From Zhongshania sp. (GTDB lineage Bacteria > Pseudomonadota > Gammaproteobacteria > Pseudomonadales > Spongiibacteraceae), in NCBI GenBank assembly GCA_018066965.1, contig JAGPVP010000015.1, forward strand, positions 1-32,732: 32,732 nucleotides of DNA, written 5' to 3'. A program made the translations under genes and the position numbers. The notes below the pieces were generated by a model, which was not told the DNA's origin, searched no databases, and saw nothing but the letters and a program-made list of their open reading frames with translations. Below are positions 25,492-32,732 of the stretch, one piece after another (positions within the stretch are counted from its first letter, which is position 1; every line of letters starts with the position of its first letter).

Positions 25492-26877
25492 ATGAGCGAT
25501 AGAATCGAAAAGCTGATTAATTCGGCGGCAGGCAAAAAGCTGCTTGGCGCAATGGGTGTCACCGTAGCAACTGATTTACAGCGCTATAACACCAGCCAAA
25601 GCAGCTACTTCGCAGGCACCGTGCTAATAGGAGCCGGCGAGAATGCAAAATTGCTCAACAATATTCAGACCAATCTTATCGATAGCGACGCGCAAATTTT
25701 TTATACCCCAGACGCTGCCGCCCAACTTGGTGGCGAGGCCGACAGCAACGCAGGCAGCGAGCGTTATCAAGCACTGATATTTGATGGCAGCGGTTTTATC
25801 GACGCGACTGAGCTGGTATCTGCCTACCGTTTTTTTAATGCCAATATCCGCAAACTAAAAAGTAGCGGTCGCATCGTGGTACTCGGTCGCCCGCATATGC
25901 AATGCAACACGCCGGAAGCTGCCGCCACCCAACGCGCGCTAGAAGGCTTAAGCCGCTCGCTCGCCAAAGAAGTTGGCGCCAAGGGCGCAACAGCGCAATT
26001 AATTACCGTTGCCGACGGTGCAGAGGCGAATCTCGATAGCAGCCTGCGTTTTATTTTATCTCCCAAATCTGCCTACATTAGCGGCCAAGTTATTAAAGTA
26101 CGCTCCGCCGACACCCCCGCAGTTGCTGATTGGCACAAGCCACTAGCGGGTAAAATCGCCTTGGTAACTGGCGCCTCACGCGGTATTGGTGAAGCCATTG
26201 CCGACACCTTGGCCCGCGACGGCGCAACAATTGTCGGTGTAGATGTGGCGCCGATGGAAGCTGACTTAAACAAGGTCATGGCGCGCTTAAATGGCAAAGC
26301 CGTTATTGCCGACATTACCAGCGCTGATGCACCGGCTATTATCGCTAAAGCCCTTAGCGATCTTGGCGGCGCAGACATTATTGTTCACAACGCCGGCGTG
26401 ACCCGCGACAAAACCATCGCCAATATGAGCGAGCAGCACTGGCAGATGACCTTAGACATTAACTTAGCGGCGGCCCAGCGCATTACCGCTGAGCTACTCA
26501 AGACCAACACCGTAAACGATGGTGGCAGTATTATTGGCGTCTCATCGATGAACGGCATTGGTGGTCAACGCGGCCAAACCAATTACGCGGCATCGAAGGC
26601 CGGCGTCATTGGCTATGTCGATTTCATGGCACAATCTGCTGAGTTAGCCGCTAAGAACATCAGCGTTAACGCGGTTGCTCCCGGCTTTATCGAAACCGCC
26701 ATGACCGCAGCGATTCCCCTGTTTACCCGCATGTTCGGTCGCCGCCTTAACTCACTGTCGCAAGGTGGTTTGCCGGTAGATGTAGCAGAAACGATTTCCT
26801 TCTTCGGCAACCCCGCTTCACGCGGTGTGAGTGGCAATACAGTTCGCGTGTGCGGTCAGTCTTGGTTTGGTGCTTAA
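25492..26877 (+). CDS. High-molecular-weight 3-oxoacyl reductase (FabG4-like)
   Basis: A 461-residue short-chain dehydrogenase of the long FabG4 type. An N-terminal flavodoxin-like, non-catalytic Rossmann domain (about 1-210) precedes a full SDR domain. Motifs are TGASRGIG (226-233), NAGV (300-303), catalytic Ser in VSSMNG (350-355) and YAASK (Tyr365, Lys369). Mycobacterial relatives use NADH and act on beta-ketoacyl-CoA rather than ACP substrates. CGGAG stands 8 bases before the ATG. Divergence from the thiolase supports a role in a CoA-linked beta-oxidation or synthesis cycle. Confidence 0.92.
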   Translation: MSDRIEKLINSAAGKKLLGAMGVTVATDLQRYNTSQSSYFAGTVLIGAGENAKLLNNIQTNLIDSDAQIFYTPDAAAQLGGEADSNAGSERYQALIFDGSGFIDATELVSAYRFFNANIRKLKSSGRIVVLGRPHMQCNTPEAAATQRALEGLSRSLAKEVGAKGATAQLITVADGAEANLDSSLRFILSPKSAYISGQVIKVRSADTPAVADWHKPLAGKIALVTGASRGIGEAIADTLARDGATIVGVDVAPMEADLNKVMARLNGKAVIADITSADAPAIIAKALSDLGGADIIVHNAGVTRDKTIANMSEQHWQMTLDINLAAAQRITAELLKTNTVNDGGSIIGVSSMNGIGGQRGQTNYAASKAGVIGYVDFMAQSAELAAKNISVNAVAPGFIETAMTAAIPLFTRMFGRRLNSLSQGGLPVDVAETISFFGNPASRGVSGNTVRVCGQSWFGA

Positions 26878-26914
26878 TCCGCACAATATCTACCTAGACT
26901 TAGACGCCAAACGA

Positions 26915-26938
26915 CGCCCTGCTATTTCTCGCAGGGCG
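26915..26938. terminator. Stem-loop between convergent fabG-like and TonB-receptor genes
   Basis: CGCCCTGC (26915-26922) and GCAGGGCG (26931-26938) form a perfect 8-bp GC-rich stem with an 8-nt loop. Six A residues start three bases later on the plus strand, so no T-run follows in the plus direction. It may still block convergent transcription. Confidence 0.5.
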
Positions 26939-27072
26939 ATCAAAAAATTACGTCAATTTGAAGAAAAACAACTTGCGCGAGGGTAAAAATAATCAACTGC
27001 GTAACTGAGCTAACTAATCAAAAAACATCCAGAAATCAGCCACCGCCCTGCAAGCATAGCTACTATTTGATT

Positions 27073-29337
27073 CTAAAACTCAATAGACAACCTAGTATTT
27101 AAGGTACGTGGCGCATTAAATATATAAATAGATTGCACCTCGCCAGTTAGCAGATCTCGCGAACCACCACCAATCGGCGCAGTTTCATCACGAATATTCG
27201 TCACATTAATAGACAGTTGCGGCCGGAAGCTCCAGCTACCCACTGAGAGAGAAATGCCAGCATTCAATGTAGCAAAATCATTTACCGGCTCAGTCTGTGC
27301 AAGATCACCGAAGTTTTTCCCGATGTAGCTATAGCTTAGGTAGACATTATAATTCACATCAAAAATATCATTAAAATACGATGCCGTTGCAGAGTATTGC
27401 GATTCCGCCGCACCCGGCATCTGAGTGCCTGCAGCGATGGTATTTCCTGCAGAATCGACAAAAGCTTCCGATGTATGGGAGTCTACCTCACCACCATCAA
27501 GGGTAATAGCTAGTCCGTCTATTGGGGTTAACCATCGCAAACTTACTTCATAACCAGTACTTTCTGCGGAACCCACATTGTTTTTAAATGCGAGATTGCT
27601 AGTTTGAGTTTTCTGCTGGATTTGCGGATCTTTGTAATCGATTTTGAAAATAGCGGCATCAAACTGAAAAGTATTATCTAACCAAGCTGACCTAAGACCC
27701 AGCTCGTAATTCCAGAGTTTGTCAGACTTATAGGTCTCTGGCACACCATCCGCTTCATTCGCAGGAATAGTTTGTATACCACCAAACCGAAAACCCTTGG
27801 CCGCCTGAGCATACACAGACAAATTCTCAGCAACGTCATATTTAATCGAGTATCGTGGGCTCACGCCATTTTCAATAATCTCTTTAAAAATATCGACTTT
27901 CTGGCCATTGTTTGCCGCTCTAGCTAACACTCCTACGCCGTCATATCCTCCTTTAACAACTGTCTCGTAGTAACGCGCACCAACTGACAGATGTAAACTT
28001 TCCCATAAAGTTTTTGTTAAATCGAAGAAGACGGCTTCTTCCGTCGCAGTTGCATCATTGAAAGCATACAAGAGTGAACTCTCTCTTGTTAAGCTAGGAA
28101 TACCAATCGGAAGCAAGGACGTGATATCACCAAGCCCACCTGTCGCCCTATCTTGAGCAACCGTATTAATATAAATATCAAAGTACATTTCATAGTCATA
28201 GCTATACACCCCAGCAATCCAATCTACCCACCAATCTCCGGTAGATTGAAAACGCAACTCCTGCGAAATAGCTTCAGAGCTGTGACTAGACGTGGAAAAT
28301 ATCGCAGTAGCTTCAGGAGCACCAGGCGGTGGCGAAAAGAAAGTCGCTGAGATATCCGCAAATGAATGTCTATCTTTAGTCGTTAAAGAGCTCAATGACA
28401 TAATACTAAAGCGGTCAAAATCGTAGCGTAGCTCCAAGCTCGTCAATGAAAACTCATGGCTATTGGGTTGCTTTAAAAGGAAGTCATCTAAGCTTCTTGC
28501 TTGACGGTTGTCAGCAATAAAAACCCCGTCATCGACCGAATAATCCTGTTCCAAATAAGTAAGCTTAATATCTAGCTTGTCTGTTGGCAGCCAGCGAAGA
28601 ATTGCCCGCATCTGATCGCCACCACCATCATTAACGTCGTTTTCACCAGACCGTCGATTATCGTAGAGACCGGGGTATTCACGTGACACTAAGCCAAGAC
28701 GCAGAGCAAGCTTGTCTTCGTAAAGTGGAATATTGGCGGCAACACCTGAGGTAAACGCTTCTCCACCATGATCGACATCCGAGAGCTGAGTAAATGCTTT
28801 GAGTTCAAAGCCCTCCGTATGCGGAGATTCAAGCACATAGCGCACCGCCCCAGACAAGGCAGCACCACCAAATACAGTGCCTTGAGGGCCTTTCAAAACC
28901 TCGACACTTGCCAGATCAAAAGCACTAAGATCAGGTGTAATATTTCCAATATAGGGGTCAGTAAAAGATGTATCGCCAATCAAAATACCTACCGCGGAAG
29001 GAATAGTCGCGTCGGGGCTATTATCTACGCCAATCCCCCTAATGGAGATTCGCATAATGCCCGGCGCCGCATTATTCACCACAACACCCGGTGTTTCCTG
29101 CAAGTAGTCCGCCAGATTTAGTTTACCCTGCTCTTCTAAGGTGGATCCGTCGAAATGCGCTATCGACGCGGGAATATCTCGCAGGCTTTCCGAGCGTTTG
29201 GTGGCGGTAACAATAATCTCTTCTAGTTGACGCTTATCACCCTCAGCAGACATAGCCACGCTACTAAACGAAGTGAGTGAGATAGCCAAAAGACACAAAC
29301 GACAAGGAGCTAAAACTTTACTAAACGCATTATTCAT
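27073..29337 (-). CDS. TonB-dependent outer-membrane receptor
   Basis: A 754-residue TonB-dependent transporter. A signal peptide (about 1-30, ending AMSA) is followed by the TonB box region EEIIVTATKR, then a plug domain (LADYLQETPGVVV, RISIRGIG, VEVLKGPQGTVFGG, SGAVRYV). A 22-strand-type barrel follows, ending in LNTRLSIEF with the usual terminal Phe. It would bring a large or scarce substrate across the outer membrane using TonB energy. The esterase, crotonase and serine hydrolase genes upstream on the same strand point to a lipid-, ester- or terpenoid-like compound rather than a siderophore (inference). The barrel family alone does not fix the ligand. Confidence 0.93.
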   Translation of the reverse strand: MNNAFSKVLAPCRLCLLAISLTSFSSVAMSAEGDKRQLEEIIVTATKRSESLRDIPASIAHFDGSTLEEQGKLNLADYLQETPGVVVNNAAPGIMRISIRGIGVDNSPDATIPSAVGILIGDTSFTDPYIGNITPDLSAFDLASVEVLKGPQGTVFGGAALSGAVRYVLESPHTEGFELKAFTQLSDVDHGGEAFTSGVAANIPLYEDKLALRLGLVSREYPGLYDNRRSGENDVNDGGGDQMRAILRWLPTDKLDIKLTYLEQDYSVDDGVFIADNRQARSLDDFLLKQPNSHEFSLTSLELRYDFDRFSIMSLSSLTTKDRHSFADISATFFSPPPGAPEATAIFSTSSHSSEAISQELRFQSTGDWWVDWIAGVYSYDYEMYFDIYINTVAQDRATGGLGDITSLLPIGIPSLTRESSLLYAFNDATATEEAVFFDLTKTLWESLHLSVGARYYETVVKGGYDGVGVLARAANNGQKVDIFKEIIENGVSPRYSIKYDVAENLSVYAQAAKGFRFGGIQTIPANEADGVPETYKSDKLWNYELGLRSAWLDNTFQFDAAIFKIDYKDPQIQQKTQTSNLAFKNNVGSAESTGYEVSLRWLTPIDGLAITLDGGEVDSHTSEAFVDSAGNTIAAGTQMPGAAESQYSATASYFNDIFDVNYNVYLSYSYIGKNFGDLAQTEPVNDFATLNAGISLSVGSWSFRPQLSINVTNIRDETAPIGGGSRDLLTGEVQSIYIFNAPRTLNTRLSIEF

Positions 29338-29490
29338 TATATTTCTCGCGGTTACTTTTTTCTAAGCCATATTGTCACAACTTATTCACACAAGGTCAGT
29401 CACCTTTGAGACAACAATAGCAACTCACCGGCAAGCACTTGTACTCATTTAGAACAATTCCAGCTCAAGTACGACTGCGCTGGAATTCGG

Positions 29491-31065
29491 CTAAGGCAGG
29501 ATTAAATCGTCATCCTCACTGTTCCAAGGCGACCACCCAAGCTGAGGGACGTATTTATTTGGATCAGCAGACTCAACAAACCCACGCAGTGCCTTAGAAA
29601 ACGTGTTATGAATATTTTCACGTTGCTCTGCGCTGCTACTACCACGCCACGTAAAATCAGTAAAACTAGGCGTATCCATTTCGAAATTACCAAATACAAA
29701 TGGAACATCAATACCGTGATATGAACCGATTATTGATTGCCAGGGTTCCGGCGTGTCTTTCCATTCAAAATGATAGCGATACAAAGGCGCAGCGCTAGAT
29801 TTAAGAAGTTCTGTTGAATTATCAACAATATGCAGTAGTACCGGATCAACGATCCACACAGTCATTTTAAATTTTATATAATCCAGAATATTACTAAAGA
29901 AATCATCGCGACCAAGCTGTTTGTCAGCGTGTATTAACCCCCACAATTCCGAATAGCTTTTCTTACTAATCCCCCCCAAATAAAGCAATCCAGCTTCATC
30001 ATCAGTGGTTCCCACTATGGTTGCTACAGCATTAACTAATGGTTCATCTTTACGAGTAGTGATAACGTAACCGTCAACTGCGGGCGGGTTAATTGCCACC
30101 CCCTCCGACGCATTCAGAATGTCTAATGAAGATTTACTGTATAGGTACTCACGACGCTGCTCTGGCCTTGTTCTTTTAATATAGTCCTTAAATTCACTCT
30201 TAGATTTAATCGAGCCGTCAGCGACAAGCAAATTAGTCAGCAAAGCCTGACCCGCGTCGTCTAAATCGTCGCGGCTGCTTTCATTTGATATTCCCGACAT
30301 ACAAAACGTCTTATGAAATTTCCCAGACGCCAGCGGTGAGCGCATCAAATGCCATATATTCCCACAACCTGCCGAATGCCCCATTAAAGTCACATTAGCT
30401 ACATCGCCACCGAAACGAGCTATATTATTCTGAACCCAGTCCAAGGCTTTTATCTGATCTAACACCGCAAAGTTTCCCGAGTCGCCCGCGGGGTCACCCT
30501 GACGTAAATCAACCGAACTCATATTCCCGTAAAATCCTAAGCGATAGTTGATACTGACAAAAACGGCATTTAACTCCTTAGCTAGCCTCAAGCCATTATA
30601 AAGAGGTAAGGATGCGGCACCGTGGACTGAGCCACCGCCGTGAATAAAAACAACAACAGGACGCTTTTCAGTAATGCCTTCGGAGGCCCACACGTTCAAG
30701 TACAAACAATCTTCGCTGCCGTAGGGACGATCAAAATCATCTGCATTATTACTGGTATAAAAATTACCGATTTGGTAACAGGCACTGCCGAATTCAGTGG
30801 CTTTACGCACTCCACTCCACGGCGATGGATCCTGGCTAGGCTGCCATCTCAGGCTTCCTATTGGTGGTTTAGCATAGGGAATGCCAAGATAGCTATTCAC
30901 ACCGTTTTCGCTTACGCCACTTATCAAACCTTGCTTAACTCTAACTACAGTATTTTTCTGCATTTCATTATTACTATATTCTTCAGCACTTACCGATACC
31001 GACGCTAAACAAAGTAGCGCGATTAATGAAGACGCTATAATTCGAATACTTTTGAAGCCAACCAT
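29491..31065 (-). CDS. Secreted type B carboxylesterase
   Basis: A 524-residue alpha/beta hydrolase of the carboxylesterase/lipase type B family. A signal peptide (about 1-27) is followed by YLGIPYAKPPIG (59-70), EDCLYLNVW (118-126) and the oxyanion loop HGGG (142-145). The nucleophile elbow GHSAG has Ser231; the acid is in TTDDEAG and the His in YHGIDVPFVFGN. The elbow is GHSAG rather than the commoner GESAG. ATG 31065 is chosen because GAGGG lies seven bases upstream; a TTG at 31080 is the alternative. Likely hydrolyses an ester in the periplasm or outside the cell. A 12-bp palindrome lies about 75 bp upstream. Confidence 0.92.
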   Translation of the reverse strand: MVGFKSIRIIASSLIALLCLASVSVSAEEYSNNEMQKNTVVRVKQGLISGVSENGVNSYLGIPYAKPPIGSLRWQPSQDPSPWSGVRKATEFGSACYQIGNFYTSNNADDFDRPYGSEDCLYLNVWASEGITEKRPVVVFIHGGGSVHGAASLPLYNGLRLAKELNAVFVSINYRLGFYGNMSSVDLRQGDPAGDSGNFAVLDQIKALDWVQNNIARFGGDVANVTLMGHSAGCGNIWHLMRSPLASGKFHKTFCMSGISNESSRDDLDDAGQALLTNLLVADGSIKSKSEFKDYIKRTRPEQRREYLYSKSSLDILNASEGVAINPPAVDGYVITTRKDEPLVNAVATIVGTTDDEAGLLYLGGISKKSYSELWGLIHADKQLGRDDFFSNILDYIKFKMTVWIVDPVLLHIVDNSTELLKSSAAPLYRYHFEWKDTPEPWQSIIGSYHGIDVPFVFGNFEMDTPSFTDFTWRGSSSAEQRENIHNTFSKALRGFVESADPNKYVPQLGWSPWNSEDDDLILP

Positions 31066-31141
31066 AATGCCCTCACTCAAATAGCGATAAACCAGTTTTT
31101 ATCATGATGTTAATTGTCTGCGGTGGTCGCTTTTTTCGCTA

Positions 31142-31153
31142 TCACTTAAGTGA
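31142..31153. promoter_or_regulatory. 12-bp perfect palindrome upstream of the carboxylesterase gene
   Basis: TCACTTAAGTGA is a perfect palindrome in the gap between the crotonase stop and the carboxylesterase start. Size and position suit a dimeric regulator (TetR or GntR type), but no regulator gene is in the window. A one-base variant (TCACTTAAGTCA) occurs at 16151-16162 beside the esterase fragment. Confidence 0.45.
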
Positions 31154-31192
31154 CACAAAAACTAACCCTAAATATTCTTCAGATTAGTTACA

Positions 31193-31978
31193 TTAGGAAC
31201 CTGTAAATTTCGCAATTCTGCGTTCGACAAATGAATTAACACCTTCTTTAGCGTCTCTCGAACTCATCAGTTTATGCAGCTGTGGTAGCAAATCCTCTTT
31301 CGCCGCCTCATAGCCTTGCTCAAAGGTTTTACGCGCACTGATTAACGTGGCCTGTACACCAAGCGGTGCTTGCTCAGCGATGGTATTCGCAATCTTCAAT
31401 CCAGCTTCATAGGGTTTGTCTGACACTTCCTGCACTAAACCTATTCTTAGTGCCTCATTCTCATCGAATGAATCGCCGGTAAGCAGGTAGCGCATGGCAT
31501 TTCCCCAACCGCATCGCTGCGCGAACCGAATGGTTGCTCCGCCAAAGGGAAAAATACCGCGCTTGATTTCTATCTGTCCGAATTTGGTATCTCTGCCTGC
31601 AATACATATATCATTAGCGAGTATTAACTCTACAGCGATAGTGAGAGCATGCCCTTGCACCGCCATAACCACGGGTTTCGTTCTTTTTCTCCCCATAAGT
31701 TGCAGCGGATCAACCATGTCATCGCCAATCAAAGCAGCGCCACGCTCAATGTTCACCGCCACATCCACCAGGTCTAAGCCTGCGGAGAAATGTTTGCCTT
31801 TTGAAAATAAAAATCCGCATCTCAGCTCGCTATTCTCTTCCAACAAAGTAAATGCCTGAGCCAGCTCCTGAAGCATTTGAAACGTAAAGGCATTCATTTT
31901 CTCATTACGATTGAGCTCGATAAGAAGAACATGTTTTCTAATTTCGGTTTTAATATAATCCATATTAAAATTTTCCAT
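31193..31978 (-). CDS. Enoyl-CoA hydratase/isomerase (crotonase family)
   Basis: A 261-residue crotonase-fold protein. Visible are LNRNEKMNAFTFQML, the oxyanion-hole segment GKHFSAGLDL (about 65-74), AVQGHALTIAVELILANDICIAG, KRGIFPFGGATIRF and LTGDSFDENEALRIGLV. The catalytic Glu of classical hydratases is not obvious at the first position (where GGG(E)xxxA is usual there is ALTIAVE), so isomerase or other crotonase chemistry is possible. The start may be at 31978 or, from a second Met, 31963. It sits between the serine hydrolase fragment and the carboxylesterase on the same strand. Confidence 0.9.
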   Translation of the reverse strand: MENFNMDYIKTEIRKHVLLIELNRNEKMNAFTFQMLQELAQAFTLLEENSELRCGFLFSKGKHFSAGLDLVDVAVNIERGAALIGDDMVDPLQLMGRKRTKPVVMAVQGHALTIAVELILANDICIAGRDTKFGQIEIKRGIFPFGGATIRFAQRCGWGNAMRYLLTGDSFDENEALRIGLVQEVSDKPYEAGLKIANTIAEQAPLGVQATLISARKTFEQGYEAAKEDLLPQLHKLMSSRDAKEGVNSFVERRIAKFTGS

Positions 31979-32069
31979 CTATCGTCAATAAGAAAACACT
32001 TTTATGAGCAACGAAGCGGCGAGTGCAGTTCAGAGCCTCTAGCTCATCCACCGCAAACACCAAAACGCA

Positions 32070-32615
32070 CTAATTAATTATTTTCGACCAAAACCCTGAT
32101 TTTTCATTAGGCTTAACATCATCGGTATAACTGTCAGTCATTGCTTGGTAACTCAAGTATTTAAAATCAACACCTACTCGGCTCCTATGCGGCACGCTTT
32201 GGGTCATAAAGATGCCTATCATATTTTCCTTGGGATCAATCCAAAATTTTGTACCCGCTGCACCACCCCAGTTATATTCACCGTCGGTACCGATTTCGCC
32301 AATAGCGGCCTGATCTATAGAAACTGCGACCCCCAAGCCAAAGCCTATACCGCTCCGCCCAAACACCTCACCAGAGCTATCTAAATGATTGCTGCTCATC
32401 AGCTGAATTGTCTTTGGTGAAAGCAGTCTTACTCCGTTCAATTCTCCGCCATTTAAAAGCATCTGACAGAATCTAAAATAATCACCCACCGTGCTCACCA
32501 AGCCACCGCCACCACTTTTGAATTCAGCACCTGGTTCAAAGTTAATATCAAAACTTGCCGGTGCCTCTACAAGAGCTGGGCCGCCCCCACTTATTAACCC
32601 GGCATCTAAATACAT
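32070..32615 (-). pseudogene. Serine-hydrolase (beta-lactamase/EstB-like) C-terminal fragment
   Basis: The last 180 or so residues of a class C beta-lactamase-fold esterase. [26 protein letters not shown] and [13 protein letters not shown] (the third active-site motif) are typical of EstB-like enzymes. The SxxK nucleophile and YxN motifs, which lie in the missing N-terminal half, are absent; such enzymes usually have about 400 residues. The ATG at 32615 comes directly after an in-frame TAG ending an unrelated basic reading frame, so the gene was probably cut by an insertion and is inactive. It was likely the first enzyme of the catabolic cluster. Confidence 0.82.
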
Positions 32616-32732
32616 CTACTGCGCAGCGTAACGAATCTTTGCATGGTTAAAATATTTCTGCACTCGCTTCGGCTTCCGCTGAAGCATGCGCATGTGATTC
32701 GATGTCTTCTGCTTCAACTGCTCTTTATTCCG
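32616..32732 (-). mobile_element. Possible insertion-sequence transposase tail (partial)
   Basis: A reading frame open from the window edge for 38 residues, ending KRVQKYFNHAKIRYAAQ and a TAG stop. It is very basic and resembles the tail of an insertion-sequence transposase, and it meets the headless serine hydrolase fragment in the same frame. The family and terminal repeat could not be identified, and the rest lies outside the window. Confidence 0.4.

Noticed and set aside
1-32732. CRISPR array, tRNA or rRNA genes
   Set aside because: No regularly spaced direct repeats and no recognisable tRNA or rRNA sequence were seen on either strand.

Overview
The window looks like chromosomal DNA from a gammaproteobacterium. 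The right half has conserved metabolic genes of a type I associate with marine or oil-degrading Cellvibrionales-like bacteria (Spongiibacter/Zhongshania-like): arsenosugar-type glycosyltransferases, a TVP38/Mer-reductase fusion, a long two-domain FabG, and a TonB receptor with esterases and a crotonase. The lineage is inferred from gene content only.

Left part (1-16160), accessory and defence-like. The window opens inside the 3' end of a Tn3-family transposase. Its 38-bp terminal repeat (921-958) abuts a RecD2-like helicase gene that has lost its 5' end, so the transposon appears to have cut it. Next is a three-gene module: an XRE repressor transcribed leftward, then rightward a winged-helix/coiled-coil protein and an SF2 helicase. 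Two perfect 15-bp palindromes sit between the divergent genes. A complete type I restriction-modification operon follows on the minus strand (hsdM-hsdS-hsdR, overlapping stops and starts). Beyond a 675-bp gap are an OLD-family ATPase/TOPRIM nuclease gene and a small AT-rich gene of unknown function with a GPNARVN..STDNS motif. The region closes with about 390 bp lacking recognisable genes and a headless esterase fragment, probably the scar where the island joins the older chromosome.

Middle part (16160-23950). A tight minus-strand operon encodes a TVP38-membrane/flavin disulfide-reductase fusion, a DUF547 exported protein, two glycosyltransferases of the TIGR04283/TIGR04282 arsenosugar type, and a MOSC protein. 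Beside it are a DUF1223 exported thioredoxin-like protein, a Dps ferritin-like protein and a Kazal-like lipoprotein ending at a strong bidirectional terminator.

Right part (23950-32732). A thiolase and a high-molecular-weight FabG are divergently transcribed and could work together on beta-ketoacyl substrates. A minus-strand catabolic cluster then follows: a truncated serine-hydrolase esterase, a crotonase, a secreted type B carboxylesterase and a TonB-dependent receptor. This fits uptake and hydrolysis of an ester or lipid-like compound. At the right edge a short basic reading frame, possibly an insertion-sequence transposase tail, has replaced the 5' end of the serine hydrolase gene.

The best candidates for something undescribed are the XRE/winged-helix/SF2-helicase module with its paired operators, and the OLD nuclease paired with the small GPNARVN-motif protein.
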